Shown here: positions 8,677 to 17,984 of the stretch, in pieces
How the letters are laid out: each line of letters opens with the position of its first letter
How positions within the stretch are numbered: the stretch's first letter is position 1
NCBI GenBank assembly: GCA_003963005.1
Contig: RXJW01000091.1
Coordinates: 1-43,760, forward strand
From: Burkholderiales bacterium
GTDB lineage: Bacteria > Pseudomonadota > Gammaproteobacteria > Burkholderiales > Burkholderiaceae_C
Reading direction: 5' to 3'
Length of the DNA: 43,760 nucleotides
Translations under genes and position numbers: made by a program
The notes under the pieces: generated by a model
What the model was told of the DNA's origin: nothing
Seen by the model: only the letters and a program-made list of their open reading frames with translations
Database searches by the model: none

Positions 8677-8979
8677 ATGGAACTGACGCCCCGAGAGAAA
8701 GACAAGCTGCTGCTCTTCACTGCGGCGCTGCTCGCTGAACGCCGCAAGGCCCGGGGCTTGAAGCTCAACTACCCGGAGGCCGTGGCGCTCATCAGCGCCG
8801 CCATCCTGGAAGGCGCCCGCGACGGCAAGAACGTCGCCCAGCTGATGAGCGAAGGCCGCGAGGTGCTCACGCGGGCCGACGTCATGGAAGGCATCCCCGA
8901 GATGATTCCCGAGATCCAGGTCGAAGCCACCTTTCCGGACGGCACCAAGCTCGTCACGGTTCATCAACCCATTCCCTGA
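8677..8979 (+). CDS. ureA: Urease gamma subunit
   Basis: A 100-residue protein starting [23 protein letters not shown], the highly conserved UreA beginning. It also contains [13 protein letters not shown] and EGARDGK. It is a structural subunit of the nickel urease that hydrolyses urea to ammonia and carbamate. The length matches the family exactly. A 78-nt gap separates it from the nitroreductase, with a small imperfect hairpin at 8624-8642 but no T-run. A urease promoter probably lies in this gap, though I could not identify clear -35/-10 boxes. A small reading frame follows 6 nt after the stop. Confidence 0.97.
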   Translation: MELTPREKDKLLLFTAALLAERRKARGLKLNYPEAVALISAAILEGARDGKNVAQLMSEGREVLTRADVMEGIPEMIPEIQVEATFPDGTKLVTVHQPIP

Positions 8980-8985
8980 ACGACC

Positions 8986-9147
8986 ATGCGTGCACTGGCC
9001 TTGCTCCTGCTCACCGCCCCCGCCCTGGCCCACGATGGCCACGGCCCCACCGGTCCCCACCTGCACGCCTGGGACAGCGGCACGACGCTGGCCCTCGCCG
9101 TGGCGGCCGGCGTGGCCGTGTGGTGGTTCGCCAAGGGTCGCAAGTGA
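8986..9147 (+). CDS. 53-residue exported, histidine-containing membrane peptide within the urease operon
   Basis: A short frame between ureA and ureB. The first 15 residues ([15 protein letters not shown]) look like a signal peptide. The next segment [12 protein letters not shown] has four histidines, then a 17-residue hydrophobic helix ends in the basic tail FAKGRK. The predicted layout is a histidine patch outside the membrane and a short tail inside. Its stop overlaps the ureB ATG by 1 nt and its start is 6 nt after ureA, so it fits the operon tightly. The AHxGHG pattern recalls the start of HupE/UreJ nickel permeases, so it may be a shortened relative. A nickel role is inference. Confidence 0.65.
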   Translation: MRALALLLLTAPALAHDGHGPTGPHLHAWDSGTTLALAVAAGVAVWWFAKGRK

Positions 9148-9452
9148 TGATCCCCGGCGAGCTGATCACCGCCGAGGGCGAGCATGAACTCAACCCGGGC
9201 CGCCGCACGCTGACGCTCAAGGTCGCGAACGCCGGCACGCGCCCGATCCAGGTCGGGTCGCACTACCACTTCGCCGAGACGAACGCGGCGCTGAGCTTCG
9301 ATCGCGAAGCCGCGCGCGGCATGCGGCTGAACATCTGCAGCGGCACCGCGGTGCGCTTCGAGCCGGGGCAGACGCGCACGGTGGAGCTCGTCGACCTTGG
9401 CGGCGACCGCGCCGTCTGGGGCTTCCGCGGTCTGGTCCAAGGCAAGCTATGA
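9147..9452 (+). CDS. ureB: Urease beta subunit
   Basis: A 101-residue protein. [19 protein letters not shown] and [28 protein letters not shown] are UreB signatures, and [14 protein letters not shown] lies near the end. It is a structural subunit that closes the active site with UreC. ATG 9147 is favoured over a GTG at 9120 because it gives the conserved family start and overlaps the stop of the preceding peptide. Its stop overlaps ureC by 4 nt. Confidence 0.97.
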   Translation: MIPGELITAEGEHELNPGRRTLTLKVANAGTRPIQVGSHYHFAETNAALSFDREAARGMRLNICSGTAVRFEPGQTRTVELVDLGGDRAVWGFRGLVQGKL

Positions 9453-11167
9453 AGATTTCTCGCCGTGCCTATGCCGAGATGCTCGGCCCCACCGTCGGCG
9501 ACAAGCTGCGCCTGGCCGACACGGCCCTCGTCATCGAGATCGAGCAGGACCTGACGCTGCGTTCAGGCGGCTACGGCGAAGAGGTGAAGTTCGGCGGCGG
9601 CAAGACCGTGCGTGACGGCATGGGCCAGTCCCAGCGCCCCAACGGCCCGGGTGCCGGTGACGCGGTCGACACGGTCATCACCAATGCCGTCATCGTCGAC
9701 CACTGGGGCATCGCCAAGGCCGACATCGGCCTGCGCGGCTGCCGCATCGCGGCCATCGGCAAGGCCGGCAACCCGGACGTGCAGCCCGGCGTGGACATCG
9801 TCATCGGCCCGGGCACCGAGATCATCGCGGGCGAGGGCTTCATCGTCACGCCCGGCGCCATCGACACCCACATCCATTTCATCTGCCCGCAGCAGATTGA
9901 AGAAGCCCTGATGAGCGGCGTGACCACGATGATCGGCGGCGGCACCGGCCCGGCCACCGGCACCCTGGCCACCACCTGCACGCCTGGGCCGAGCCACATC
10001 GCCACGATGCTCAAGGCCGCTGAGGCCTTCCCGATGAACCTCGGCTTTCTCGGCAAGGGCAACGCCAGCCGCCCCGAGGGCCTGTTGCAGCAGATCGAGG
10101 CCGGCGCCATCGGCCTGAAGCTGCACGAGGACTGGGGCACGACGCCTGCGGCCATCGACAACTGCCTCTCGGTGGCCGAGCTGACCGACACGCAGGTCGC
10201 CATCCACACCGACACGCTCAACGAGAGCGGCTTCGTGGAAGACACGATTGCCGCCTTCAAGGGCCGCACGATCCACAGCTTTCACACCGAAGGCGCGGGC
10301 GGCGGCCATGCACCCGACATCATGAAGGTGGTGGGCGAGGCCAACGTGCTGCCCAGCTCGACCAACCCGACGCGGCCGTTCACCGTCAACACGCTGGACG
10401 AGCACCTCGACATGCTGATGGTGTGCCACCACCTGGATGCCGGCATCGCCGAGGACCTGGCCTTCGCCGAAAGCCGCATCCGCCGCGAGACCATCGCTGC
10501 CGAGGACATCCTGCACGACCTGGGCGCGATCAGCATGTTCTCGTCCGACAGCCAGGCGATGGGGCGTGTGGGCGAGGTGTCGCTGCGCTGCTGGCAGACG
10601 GCGCACAAGATGAAACTGCAGCGCGGCGCCTTGCCGGGTGATGGCGCCGGCAACGACAACGCCCGGGTGAAGCGCTACCTCGCCAAGCTCGCGATCAACC
10701 CGGCGCTGGCCCACGGCATCAGCCACGAGGTGGGCAGCGTCGAGGTCGGCAAGTGGGCGGACCTGGTGCTGTGGAAGCCAGCCTTCTTCGGCGTGAAGCC
10801 GAGCCTCATCTTGAAGGGCGGCTTCATCGCGGCGGCCGCGATGGGCGACGCCAACGCATCGATCCCGACGCCGCAGCCGGTCCACTACCGGCCGATGTTC
10901 GGCAGCTTCGGTGGCGCGCTGTCGCAGGGCTCGCTCACCTTCGTCAGCCAGGCGGGGCAGGGCAGCGTCGAGCAGCTGGGCCTGGCCAAGACCCTGGTCC
11001 CGGTGAAGGGCTGCCGCACGGTCAAGAAGGCCGACATGGTCCACAACGCCTACTTGCCGACGATGGAGATCGATGCGCAGACCTACGAGGTGCGGGCGGA
11101 CGGCGTGCTGCTGACCTGCGAGCCGGCCCGGGAGCTGCCGATGGCGCAGCGCTACTTCCTGTTCTGA
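9449..11167 (+). CDS. ureC: Urease alpha (catalytic) subunit
   Basis: A 572-residue nickel amidohydrolase, close to the usual 567-570. Visible active-site parts are the metal-binding DTHIHFICP, the carbamylated lysine Lys224 in [18 protein letters not shown], the [10 protein letters not shown] motif, the flap histidines in MVCHHLD, and the metal-binding Asp in SSDSQAMGR. All expected ligands are present, so the enzyme should be functional if the accessory proteins load nickel. Those accessory genes (ureE, F, G, D) do not follow here; they lie 13 kb downstream. A gene of the opposite strand ends 20 nt beyond this stop. Confidence 0.98.
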   Translation: MKISRRAYAEMLGPTVGDKLRLADTALVIEIEQDLTLRSGGYGEEVKFGGGKTVRDGMGQSQRPNGPGAGDAVDTVITNAVIVDHWGIAKADIGLRGCRIAAIGKAGNPDVQPGVDIVIGPGTEIIAGEGFIVTPGAIDTHIHFICPQQIEEALMSGVTTMIGGGTGPATGTLATTCTPGPSHIATMLKAAEAFPMNLGFLGKGNASRPEGLLQQIEAGAIGLKLHEDWGTTPAAIDNCLSVAELTDTQVAIHTDTLNESGFVEDTIAAFKGRTIHSFHTEGAGGGHAPDIMKVVGEANVLPSSTNPTRPFTVNTLDEHLDMLMVCHHLDAGIAEDLAFAESRIRRETIAAEDILHDLGAISMFSSDSQAMGRVGEVSLRCWQTAHKMKLQRGALPGDGAGNDNARVKRYLAKLAINPALAHGISHEVGSVEVGKWADLVLWKPAFFGVKPSLILKGGFIAAAAMGDANASIPTPQPVHYRPMFGSFGGALSQGSLTFVSQAGQGSVEQLGLAKTLVPVKGCRTVKKADMVHNAYLPTMEIDAQTYEVRADGVLLTCEPARELPMAQRYFLF

Positions 11168-11187
11168 GCCGCCCGTCGCAGCCAGTT

Positions 11188-11529
11188 TCAGCGGGGAAGC
11201 GTCTGCGCGTCGCGCGCCTGCATGAGGGCGGCATGGATGCGTGCCAAGGCATCGCGCGCACCGCGTTGGCGGCTCTCGATCTTGTCGAACACGTCGGGCA
11301 AGCCGTCGAGCACGCGCTCGACCGGGCGGTCCAACTGGGCGATCCAGCTGGCCAGGCAGTGGTCTGCGAGCTGATACGCATGCAGCCGGCCCAGGTCGTC
11401 GGCGCGCAGGAAGTCGTCCAACAGAGGCGCGACCGGGTAGCCGCGCAGTTCGGGCTGGTGCCGTGACACCTCCTCCAGCAGAGGATGGTGCAGCGCGTGG
11501 GCGTGACGGTCGGCACGGTCGGCGTTCAA
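11188..11529 (-). CDS. Small protein of unknown function
   Basis: I do not recognise this protein. Codon use (strong G/C at third positions) looks like a real gene. The product is rich in Leu, Asp, His and Arg, mostly helical, without a signal peptide or membrane helix. It contains HHPLLEEVSRHQPEL and ALARIHAALMQARDA. The TTG at 11529 is preceded by GGGAG at suitable spacing and gives 113 residues. A GTG at 11586 would add 19 residues of low-complexity sequence. It is convergent with ureC and separated by 20 nt. Confidence 0.5.
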   Translation of the reverse strand: MNADRADRHAHALHHPLLEEVSRHQPELRGYPVAPLLDDFLRADDLGRLHAYQLADHCLASWIAQLDRPVERVLDGLPDVFDKIESRQRGARDALARIHAALMQARDAQTLPR

Positions 11530-11586
11530 GGCAACTCCCGGTTGCGGTCGTCCCCCATTCTTGGTGGCCCGGGCGGCAAAGTCCAC

Positions 11587-11913
11587 CGTGGCAGTGGGCT
11601 GGCGCCCCCTGGCAAACCCTAGGCGACACGTGAGGCCTCGGCAGCGGGGTGTCGCGCGGCGTCAGTCCGCAGGATCGGCCGCGGGCCGGTGCGACTGGAA
11701 AGCCCCCCGCCGCGCCGATCGGGACGCCAGCCGGAGCCGCTGAATCCAGGGACAGGCGTGTCCCGGTTCCGCGGTCGGCGCGAGCGCCGGAGCATGCACG
11801 AGCTCGTGTCGGGCTGAGCCGGCGAGCCTGCGATCGGGGCCTGACCGCCTCGGCGGCCACGAGCCGGCCGGGCCAGGGCCCCGAATTCATCCACCTGATC
11901 GGGGAAGCCCACC
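11587..11913. other. Intergenic region, no gene seen
   Basis: About 330 nt between divergently transcribed genes (the unknown protein on the minus strand and the M28 peptidase on the plus strand). It should hold both promoters, but I found no convincing -35/-10 pair. One small perfect hairpin, GGGACA-GGCG-TGTCCC, lies at 11749-11764 without a T-run. The only long frames here lack coding character. Confidence 0.5.
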
Positions 11914-13485
11914 ATGCGTCATTCTTTCAAGCCCCTGGCCCTGGCCAGCCTGCTGGCTCTGTGCTCTGCCGCCCACGCCGGCGACAAGGTCTGGATCAGC
12001 CTGGGCGACGCCGCCCTGGCGCAACTGCAGAAGGTCGCGACCGTGACGCCCAGTTCAAGCGCCACGCCGACCGCGGCGCTGGCCGGCGGCGCCGGGTCGA
12101 CCGCAGACCGCCGCACCGAGGCCATCCACCTCGTGCAGGTGGACGAGGACGATCTGTTGCGCCTGTCCGCCGCGGTGCACAAGGAACTCAAGCGCTGCGG
12201 GGGCTTCATGTTCCACGCCAGCCAGGCGGAAGGCCTGGCCACGCTGCAGCGCCACGCGGGCGCGGCCAAGCTGGCGGCGGTGGCCGCACTCACGCGGCCC
12301 AGCTATGTGATCGACCAGCAGACCGTCGTCACGCCGATGCTCAACCAGATGCAGGCCAGCAACATCGGCCAGACCATCGTCGACCTGTCCAACTACGTGA
12401 ACCGCTACTACCAGACCGCGGGCGGCGTGAACGCCTCGGACTGGCTCAAGCAGCGCTGGACGACGCTCGCGGGCGGCCGGACCGACATCACGGTGGAGCA
12501 GTTCACCCACGCGAGCTGGAAGCAGAAATCGGTCATCGCCACGATCCAGGGCACCGACAACGCCGCCGAGGTCGTCGTGCTTGGCGCCCACCTTGATTCG
12601 ATCAACCAGGCCGGCACCACCGAGACCACCCGCGCCCCTGGCGCCGACGATGACGCCTCGGGCGTGGCCAGCATCACGGAAGTCCTGCGCACGCTGGTGG
12701 CCAGTGGCTACAAGCCGCGCCGCACGATCAAGTTCATGGCCTACGCCGCCGAGGAGGTGGGCCTGCGCGGCTCGCAGGAGATCGCGACCAGCTACGCCAA
12801 CGCCGGCATCAACGTGGTGGGCGTGATGCAGCTGGACATGACCAACTACAAGGGCTCGGTCAACGACATCTACATCTACACCGACTACACCGACAGCGCG
12901 CAGAACACCTTCGTCACCAACCTCATCACGACCTACCTGCCCACGCTCAAGGTGGGCACCGACCGCTGCGGCTACGGCTGCTCCGACCACGCCTCCTGGA
13001 CGGCCAAGGGCTACTACGCGAGCCTGCCCTTCGAGGCCGCCTTCAACCAGGACAACCCGTACATCCACACCGCCAACGACACCTACGCCAACAGCGGCAA
13101 CCAGGCCGATCATTCCCTCAAGTTCGCCCGCCTCGCGCTGGCCTACGCGGTGGAGCTCGGCAGCGATGGCGCCGGCAGCGGCGGCGTGCCGAACAAGACC
13201 GAGACCTTCAGCGGCAGCCTGACGCTCAACCAGACGCGCAGCTTCGGGCCCTTCAAGGCGGGCGTGGGCACGTTCAGGGCCAGCACCACGGGCACGGGCG
13301 ACATCGACCTCTACGCCCGGCGCTCCACCGTGCCCACGACGACGACCTACGACTGCAAGTCCGACGGCGCCACGTCCACCGAAAGCTGCAGCATCAACCT
13401 CACGGCCAATGGCGACGTGTACGTGCTGCTCAAGAGCTACAAGGCCGGCAACTACAGCCTGACGGTGACCTACCGGCCGCAGTAG
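11914..13485 (+). CDS. Secreted M28 family zinc aminopeptidase with C-terminal PPC domain
   Basis: A 523-residue exported peptidase resembling the Vibrio proteolyticus leucyl aminopeptidase. A signal peptide covers residues 1-22 (ending SAAHA). The two-zinc site is visible as GAHLDS, APGADDDASG, the catalytic AEEVGLRGS, MQLDMTNYKG and the final zinc histidine in CSDHASW. The last 95 residues (from KTETFSGSLTLNQTRSFGPF) form a bacterial pre-peptidase C-terminal domain, usually removed or used in secretion. GGGGAAG lies upstream of ATG 11914. It appears to be a single-gene unit, convergent with kup. Confidence 0.93.
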   Translation: MRHSFKPLALASLLALCSAAHAGDKVWISLGDAALAQLQKVATVTPSSSATPTAALAGGAGSTADRRTEAIHLVQVDEDDLLRLSAAVHKELKRCGGFMFHASQAEGLATLQRHAGAAKLAAVAALTRPSYVIDQQTVVTPMLNQMQASNIGQTIVDLSNYVNRYYQTAGGVNASDWLKQRWTTLAGGRTDITVEQFTHASWKQKSVIATIQGTDNAAEVVVLGAHLDSINQAGTTETTRAPGADDDASGVASITEVLRTLVASGYKPRRTIKFMAYAAEEVGLRGSQEIATSYANAGINVVGVMQLDMTNYKGSVNDIYIYTDYTDSAQNTFVTNLITTYLPTLKVGTDRCGYGCSDHASWTAKGYYASLPFEAAFNQDNPYIHTANDTYANSGNQADHSLKFARLALAYAVELGSDGAGSGGVPNKTETFSGSLTLNQTRSFGPFKAGVGTFRASTTGTGDIDLYARRSTVPTTTTYDCKSDGATSTESCSINLTANGDVYVLLKSYKAGNYSLTVTYRPQ

Positions 13486-13516
13486 GCGCGGGCGCCACGC
13501 TCTGCCGCGCAGACAG

Positions 13517-15394
13517 CTAGATCTGCACCCGCGTGCCCAGCTCCACCACGGCGTTGTCCGGCAGCCGGAAGAAGCGGGCGACGCCGCTGGAGTTGCGGCT
13601 CAGCGCGGCGAACAGGCGCTCGCGCCAGTTCGCCATGCCGCTGCCCGGGGTGGGCACGACGGTCTCGCGGCTCAGGAAGTAGCTGGTCTCGAAGGGCTGC
13701 ACGACCAGGCCCTGGCCGGCGCACAGGGCCAGCGCGGCGGGCACGTCGGGCTCCTCCATGAAGCCATAGTTCACCCGCACGCGCCAGAAGCCCGGTGCGA
13801 GCGGCGTGGCCTCCACGCGAGCCTCTTCGTCGACCGTCGGTCGTTCGTGGAAGGCCACGTTCAGGATGACGTTGGTTTCGTGCAGCACCTGGTTGTGCTT
13901 GAGGTTGTGCAGCAGGGCCTGGGGCACGAGGGACGGGTCGGCCACCGCATAGACGGCCGTGCGCTGCGCCCGGTGGGCGCCACCGAGCGCCAGGCTCTCG
14001 ATGAAGGGCAGCAGCTCCAGGCCCTCGCTGCGCAGGCTCTGCATCAGCAGTTGGCGGCCGCGCGCCCAGGTGCTCATCATCACGAACAGCAGCAGGCCGA
14101 GCACCCGCGGGAACCAGCCGCCGTCGAAGAACTTGATGGCGCAGCCTGCCACGAGCAGGGCGTCGACGCACAGGAAGAAGGCCGTGGCGCCGATGGCCAG
14201 CGGCGTGGGGAGTCGCCAGCCGTCGCGGATGACGAAGTAGGTCAGCACCGTGGTGATGAGCATGGTCAGCGTCACCGCGATGCCGTAGGCGCCGGCGAGT
14301 GCCGACGAGCTGCCGAACATCAGCACGGCGCCGATCACGCCGGCCAGCAGCGCCCAGTTGACGGCTGGCACGTAGATCTGGCCCTGCTCGCTGGCCGAGG
14401 TGTGGCGCATCGTCAGGCGGGGCAGGAAGCCCAGCAGGATGGCCTGCTTGGTCATCGAGTACGCGCCCGAGATGACGGCCTGCGATGCAATGACGGCCGC
14501 CATTGCGGCCAGCACCACCATCGGCAGCACCCAGTCGCTCGGGAACAGGCGGAAGAAGGGGTTCTCGATGGCGGTCGGGTCCTTCATCAGCAGCGCGCCC
14601 TGACCGAGGTAGTTCAGCGCCAGCGACGGGAACACCAGCCCGGTCCAAGCGAGGCGGATCGGCTTCACGCCGAAGTGCCCCATGTCGGCATACAGCGCCT
14701 CCGCGCCCGTCAGGGCCAGCACGATGGCGCCCACGGCGGCGAAGAGGTGCCAGCCCCGCTCGCTCAAGAAATGCCAGGCCGCCAGCGGGTTGAGCGCCGC
14801 CAGGATCTGGGGCTCCTGCAGGATGTGGACCACGCCGATGCCGCCGAGCACGCCGAACCACAGCACGATGACCGGGCCGAACACCTTGCCGACGGCGGCC
14901 GTGCCGAAGCGCTGCACCACGAACAGCGCCAACAGGATGGCCGCGGAGATGGGCAACACATAGGGCTTGAGTGTGGGTGTGACCACCTCCAGGCCTTCGA
15001 TCGCCCCCATGACCGAGATGGCCGGCGTGATGACGCTGTCACCGTAGAACAGCGTGGCGCCGAACAGGCCGAGCAGCAGCAGACCGTGGCGCAGGCGAGG
15101 GCGTTGCTGCACGGCTTGCGCGGCCAGGGCGGTGAGTGCCAGGGCACCGCCTTCGCCGCGGTTGTCGGCGCGCAGGATGAGGATGACGTATTTGAGCGTG
15201 ACGACGAGCATCAGTGCCCACACGATCACCGAGGTGGCACCGACGAGATTGCGGGCGTCGAGCGCGACGCCGGTGGCGGGCAGGAACACCTCCTTGAGGG
15301 TGTAGAGCGGGCTGGTGCCGATGTCGCCATAGACGACGCCGATGGCGCCCAGGGTCAGTGCGGCCAGGCCGCTGCGCTTGTTGTCCTGATTCAT
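13517..15394 (-). CDS. kup: Low-affinity potassium uptake protein Kup
   Basis: A 625-residue membrane transporter (E. coli Kup 622) with about 12 helices in the first 430 residues and a soluble C-terminal domain. It takes up K+ with protons. The opening [21 protein letters not shown] and [10 protein letters not shown] are diagnostic. ATG 15394 gives the normal N-terminus. The upstream region (toward 15460) contains two 10-bp direct repeats 11 bp apart that may bind a response regulator. It is convergent with the M28 peptidase gene, with 31 nt between them. Confidence 0.96.
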   Translation of the reverse strand: MNQDNKRSGLAALTLGAIGVVYGDIGTSPLYTLKEVFLPATGVALDARNLVGATSVIVWALMLVVTLKYVILILRADNRGEGGALALTALAAQAVQQRPRLRHGLLLLGLFGATLFYGDSVITPAISVMGAIEGLEVVTPTLKPYVLPISAAILLALFVVQRFGTAAVGKVFGPVIVLWFGVLGGIGVVHILQEPQILAALNPLAAWHFLSERGWHLFAAVGAIVLALTGAEALYADMGHFGVKPIRLAWTGLVFPSLALNYLGQGALLMKDPTAIENPFFRLFPSDWVLPMVVLAAMAAVIASQAVISGAYSMTKQAILLGFLPRLTMRHTSASEQGQIYVPAVNWALLAGVIGAVLMFGSSSALAGAYGIAVTLTMLITTVLTYFVIRDGWRLPTPLAIGATAFFLCVDALLVAGCAIKFFDGGWFPRVLGLLLFVMMSTWARGRQLLMQSLRSEGLELLPFIESLALGGAHRAQRTAVYAVADPSLVPQALLHNLKHNQVLHETNVILNVAFHERPTVDEEARVEATPLAPGFWRVRVNYGFMEEPDVPAALALCAGQGLVVQPFETSYFLSRETVVPTPGSGMANWRERLFAALSRNSSGVARFFRLPDNAVVELGTRVQI

Positions 15395-15435
15395 GCCTTG
15401 ATCGCCGGAAGCGGAAACAAAAGTTTCTCGGCCTT

Positions 15436-15456
15436 CGCATCAAGAACGCATCAAGA
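15436..15456 (-). promoter_or_regulatory. Tandem direct repeats upstream of kup
   Basis: CGCATCAAGA occurs at 15436-15445 and again at 15447-15456, so the period is 11 bp, about one helical turn. Read on the kup strand this is TCTTGATGCG twice, 40-60 nt before the start codon. Direct repeats spaced 11 bp are typical binding sites for OmpR/PhoB-type response regulators. No such regulator is encoded nearby, so the partner is unknown. Confidence 0.45.
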
Positions 15457-15548
15457 TTTGCTGCAGTGCGGAAATGCCGTGGATGGATGCGACATGTCAC
15501 CGACATCGGCGACCCGGTGGCCCCGGCCGAGGCGGGGCCCTCGAGCGC

Positions 15549-16100
15549 TCAGGGCGCAGGCGGCGGATCCAGTCGCCCGAGCACCGCGAGCTGCCCCGCC
15601 GCGGGCCGCAGCGCGACGCCCTCGCCCGATGACGGGTAGACGCCGCTCAGCCCGGTCACGTTCACCTGGTGCGTCACGACCACCAGCACGCCCGGGCCGC
15701 GCCAGGCATCGAGCAAGCGCCGCGCTTCGGCCAGCTGGCCGGTCTCCTGCTCCGGGCGCTCGAAGAAGGACGCGAAGGCGCCTTGCGGCTGTGGCACGAC
15801 GGCAGGGAAGGCCAGGCGTGCCGTCTCCAGCGTGCGGCACCAGGGCGAGGCCCAGACGGCGCCGATGGGCACCGGGCCCAGCCGCTGGCGCAAGGCCTCG
15901 CCGATCTGACGGGCCTGTACGCGGCCCGCGTCACTCAGGTTGCGCTGGGTGCTGCAGTCACCCAGCTTGAAGCCGGGCGGGTCGCCGCCGCCGGGTGCCA
16001 GCGCATGGCGGTAGAGCACGACGTCGCCGTCCTTCAGTTCCCAGGCCCAGCCGGTGGCGTGAGCGCCGCAGAGCAACAGGCCGATGAGGCAGGTTTTCAT
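15549..16100 (-). CDS. Exported histidine phosphatase family protein
   Basis: A 183-residue protein with a signal peptide (MKTCLIGLLLCGAHATGWA). The phosphoglycerate-mutase-like core is altered: the usual RHG is YRHALAPGGGDPPGF, which still holds the Arg-His pair. LSDAGRVQARQIGEALR, WASPWCRTLETARLAF and the second catalytic histidine in VVVTHQVNVTGLSG follow. This resembles the small periplasmic histidine phosphatases of proteobacteria; the substrate is unknown. ATG 16100 is chosen because it gives the signal peptide. It is divergent from the CoA-transferase gene. Confidence 0.82.
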   Translation of the reverse strand: MKTCLIGLLLCGAHATGWAWELKDGDVVLYRHALAPGGGDPPGFKLGDCSTQRNLSDAGRVQARQIGEALRQRLGPVPIGAVWASPWCRTLETARLAFPAVVPQPQGAFASFFERPEQETGQLAEARRLLDAWRGPGVLVVVTHQVNVTGLSGVYPSSGEGVALRPAAGQLAVLGRLDPPPAP

Positions 16101-16248
16101 CGGTCGGATTCTGCGAAGGTCCGTGCGCCCGCGCCGGCGTGCGGGCGAAGACCCCGCACGGCCGTCCGGCTTCGGGCTTCGCCGGCAGCCAAGTGAGCAC
16201 GCGCGACATCCGCAGGGACGCAGGCGGCCGGCGTCGCACACTCGCAGC

Positions 16249-17466
16249 ATGACTGCATCTGCTGCCCCCACGCCCGGCCCGGCGGCGCTCGCCGGCCTGA
16301 AGGTCATCGAACTCGGCCAGCTGATCGCCGGCCCGTTCGCCGCCAAGACGCTGGCCGACTTCGGCGCCGAGGTCGTCAAGATCGAGCCACCCGGCGGTGG
16401 TGACCCACTGCGGCAATGGCGGTTGATGCTGGACGGCACCTCGGTGTGGTGGCAGGTGCAGTCGCGCAACAAGCGCTCGCTGGCGCTGGACCTGCGCACG
16501 CCCGAGGGGCAGGACGTCGTGCGGCGCCTGGCCGCCGAGGCCGATGTGCTGATCGAGAACTTCCGCCCTGGTGCCATGGAAGGCTGGGGTCTGTCGCCCG
16601 AGGCGCTGCGTGAAGCCAATCCGCGCCTCATCGTGCTGCGGGTGAGCGGCTATGGCCAGACCGGGCCCTACCGCGACCGGCCCGGCTTCGGCGTCGTGGC
16701 CGAGGCGATGGGCGGGCTGCGTCACCTGACGGCCGAGCCTGGCCGCGTGCCGGTGCGCGTGGGCGTGAGCATCGGAGACACGCTGGCCGCGCTGCATGGC
16801 GTCATCGGCATCCTGCTGGCGCTGCAGCATCGGCACACGACGGGGCAGGGGCAGGTGATCGACGTGGCGCTGTACGAGGCGGTCTTCAACTGCATGGAGA
16901 GCCTGCTGCCGGAGTACAGCGCCTTCGGCGTCGTGCGCGAGCCGGCGGGCAGCGCGATGCCGGGCATCGCGCCGACCAACGCCTACCGCTGCCAGGACGG
17001 CGGCTACGCGCTGATCGCGGGCAATGGCGACAGCATCTTCAAGCGGCTGATGACGCTCATCGGCCGTGACGACCTGGGCCAGGACCCGGCGCTGGCCAAC
17101 AATGCTGGCCGCGTCGCGCGCGTGGCCGAGATCGATGCAGCCATCGGTGCCTGGGCGGCCCAGCGCTCCGTAGGCGACGTGCTGCAGGCGCTGGACGGCG
17201 CTGCCGTGCCGGCCGGGCGCATCTACACCGTGGCCGACATCGCCGCCGACCCGCACTACCAGGCGCGCGGCATGCTGCAAACCGTGCAGCTCGACGACGG
17301 CCGCGTGCTGGCCGTGCCGGGCATCTGCCCGAAACTCTCGGCCACGCCCGGCAGCCACCGCCGCAATGCGCCCGCGCTGGGCCAGGACTCCGATGCCGTG
17401 CTGGCCGAACTCGGCCTGAGCCCGGCGCAGATCCAGCGCCTGCGCGAGCAGGGCATCGTCCACTGA
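16249..17466 (+). CDS. CaiB/BaiF family (class III) CoA-transferase
   Basis: A 405-residue enzyme that moves CoA between carboxylic acids. The N-terminal LAGLKVIELGQLIAGPFAAKTLADFGAEVVK and VKIEPPGGGDPLR are typical. The catalytic aspartate is Asp177 in VSIGDTLAALHG. The substrate cannot be told from sequence; formyl-CoA- and succinyl-CoA-dependent members look alike. ATG 16249 gives the family start, although the frame is open further upstream. A VOC-family gene follows after 11 nt, so the two are likely co-transcribed. Confidence 0.9.
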   Translation: MTASAAPTPGPAALAGLKVIELGQLIAGPFAAKTLADFGAEVVKIEPPGGGDPLRQWRLMLDGTSVWWQVQSRNKRSLALDLRTPEGQDVVRRLAAEADVLIENFRPGAMEGWGLSPEALREANPRLIVLRVSGYGQTGPYRDRPGFGVVAEAMGGLRHLTAEPGRVPVRVGVSIGDTLAALHGVIGILLALQHRHTTGQGQVIDVALYEAVFNCMESLLPEYSAFGVVREPAGSAMPGIAPTNAYRCQDGGYALIAGNGDSIFKRLMTLIGRDDLGQDPALANNAGRVARVAEIDAAIGAWAAQRSVGDVLQALDGAAVPAGRIYTVADIAADPHYQARGMLQTVQLDDGRVLAVPGICPKLSATPGSHRRNAPALGQDSDAVLAELGLSPAQIQRLREQGIVH

Positions 17467-17477
17467 ACCGCGCCGCC

Positions 17478-17879
17478 ATGATCGATCACCTCGACCACCT
17501 CGTGCTCACCACCGCCCGCCCCGAGGCCTGCGTGGACTTCTACACCCGCGTGCTCGGCATGCAGCTCGAGACCTTCATCGGTGGCACGCCGCCGGTGGAG
17601 CGGCGCGCGCTGCGCTTCGGTGCGCAGAAGATCAACCTGCACGTGCAGGGCGCCGAGTTCGAGCCCAAGGCCCACCTGCCCGTGCCGGGCTCGCTGGACC
17701 TGTGCTTCCTGGCGGCGATCCCGCTGGAGGCGGTGATCGAGCGTCTGAAGGCCGCCGGCTGGCCCATCGTGGAGGGCCCGGTGTGGCGCACGGGTGCCAC
17801 GCGGAAAATCCGTTCGGTCTACGTGCGCGACCCGGACCACAACCTCATCGAACTGTCGGAGCCCGCGCCCGGCGCCTGA
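17478..17879 (+). CDS. VOC (glyoxalase/dioxygenase fold) family protein
   Basis: A 133-residue protein with two beta-alpha-beta-beta-beta units. IDHLDHLVLTTARPEACVDFYTRVLGM is at the start and VYVRDPDHNLIELSEP at the end. The metal-binding pattern (His near residue 5, Glu in the final strand) is present. The subgroup resembles the small VOC proteins annotated as virulence or glyoxalase-like; the substrate is unknown. It lies downstream of and probably with the CoA-transferase gene. Confidence 0.85.
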   Translation: MIDHLDHLVLTTARPEACVDFYTRVLGMQLETFIGGTPPVERRALRFGAQKINLHVQGAEFEPKAHLPVPGSLDLCFLAAIPLEAVIERLKAAGWPIVEGPVWRTGATRKIRSVYVRDPDHNLIELSEPAPGA

Positions 17880-17984
17880 GCGGTGGCAACACGCCGTTGA
17901 CACGGTCCGGCGATGATGTCCACTTCGCTGCGCTTGCCCGACTGGGGCAGCGCCCTTGGGATTCCTCGTGTGACGACGCTCTCG

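Noticed and set aside
9563..11890. Long minus-strand open frame opposite ureC
   Set aside because: It mirrors ureC codon structure and its product is Arg/Ala/His-rich without domain patterns.
13486..13516. GCGCGG/CCGCGC pair between the convergent M28 peptidase and kup genes considered as a bidirectional terminator
   Set aside because: The stem is short, the loop is long and no T-run flanks either side.
13847..15970. Long plus-strand open frame opposite kup
   Set aside because: Kup motifs are unambiguous on the minus strand; the plus-strand product is compositionally biased and runs into the opposite-strand phosphatase gene.
17896..17901. TTGACA as the -35 box for the DUF4405-like gene
   Set aside because: No acceptable -10 box occurs 15-19 nt downstream.
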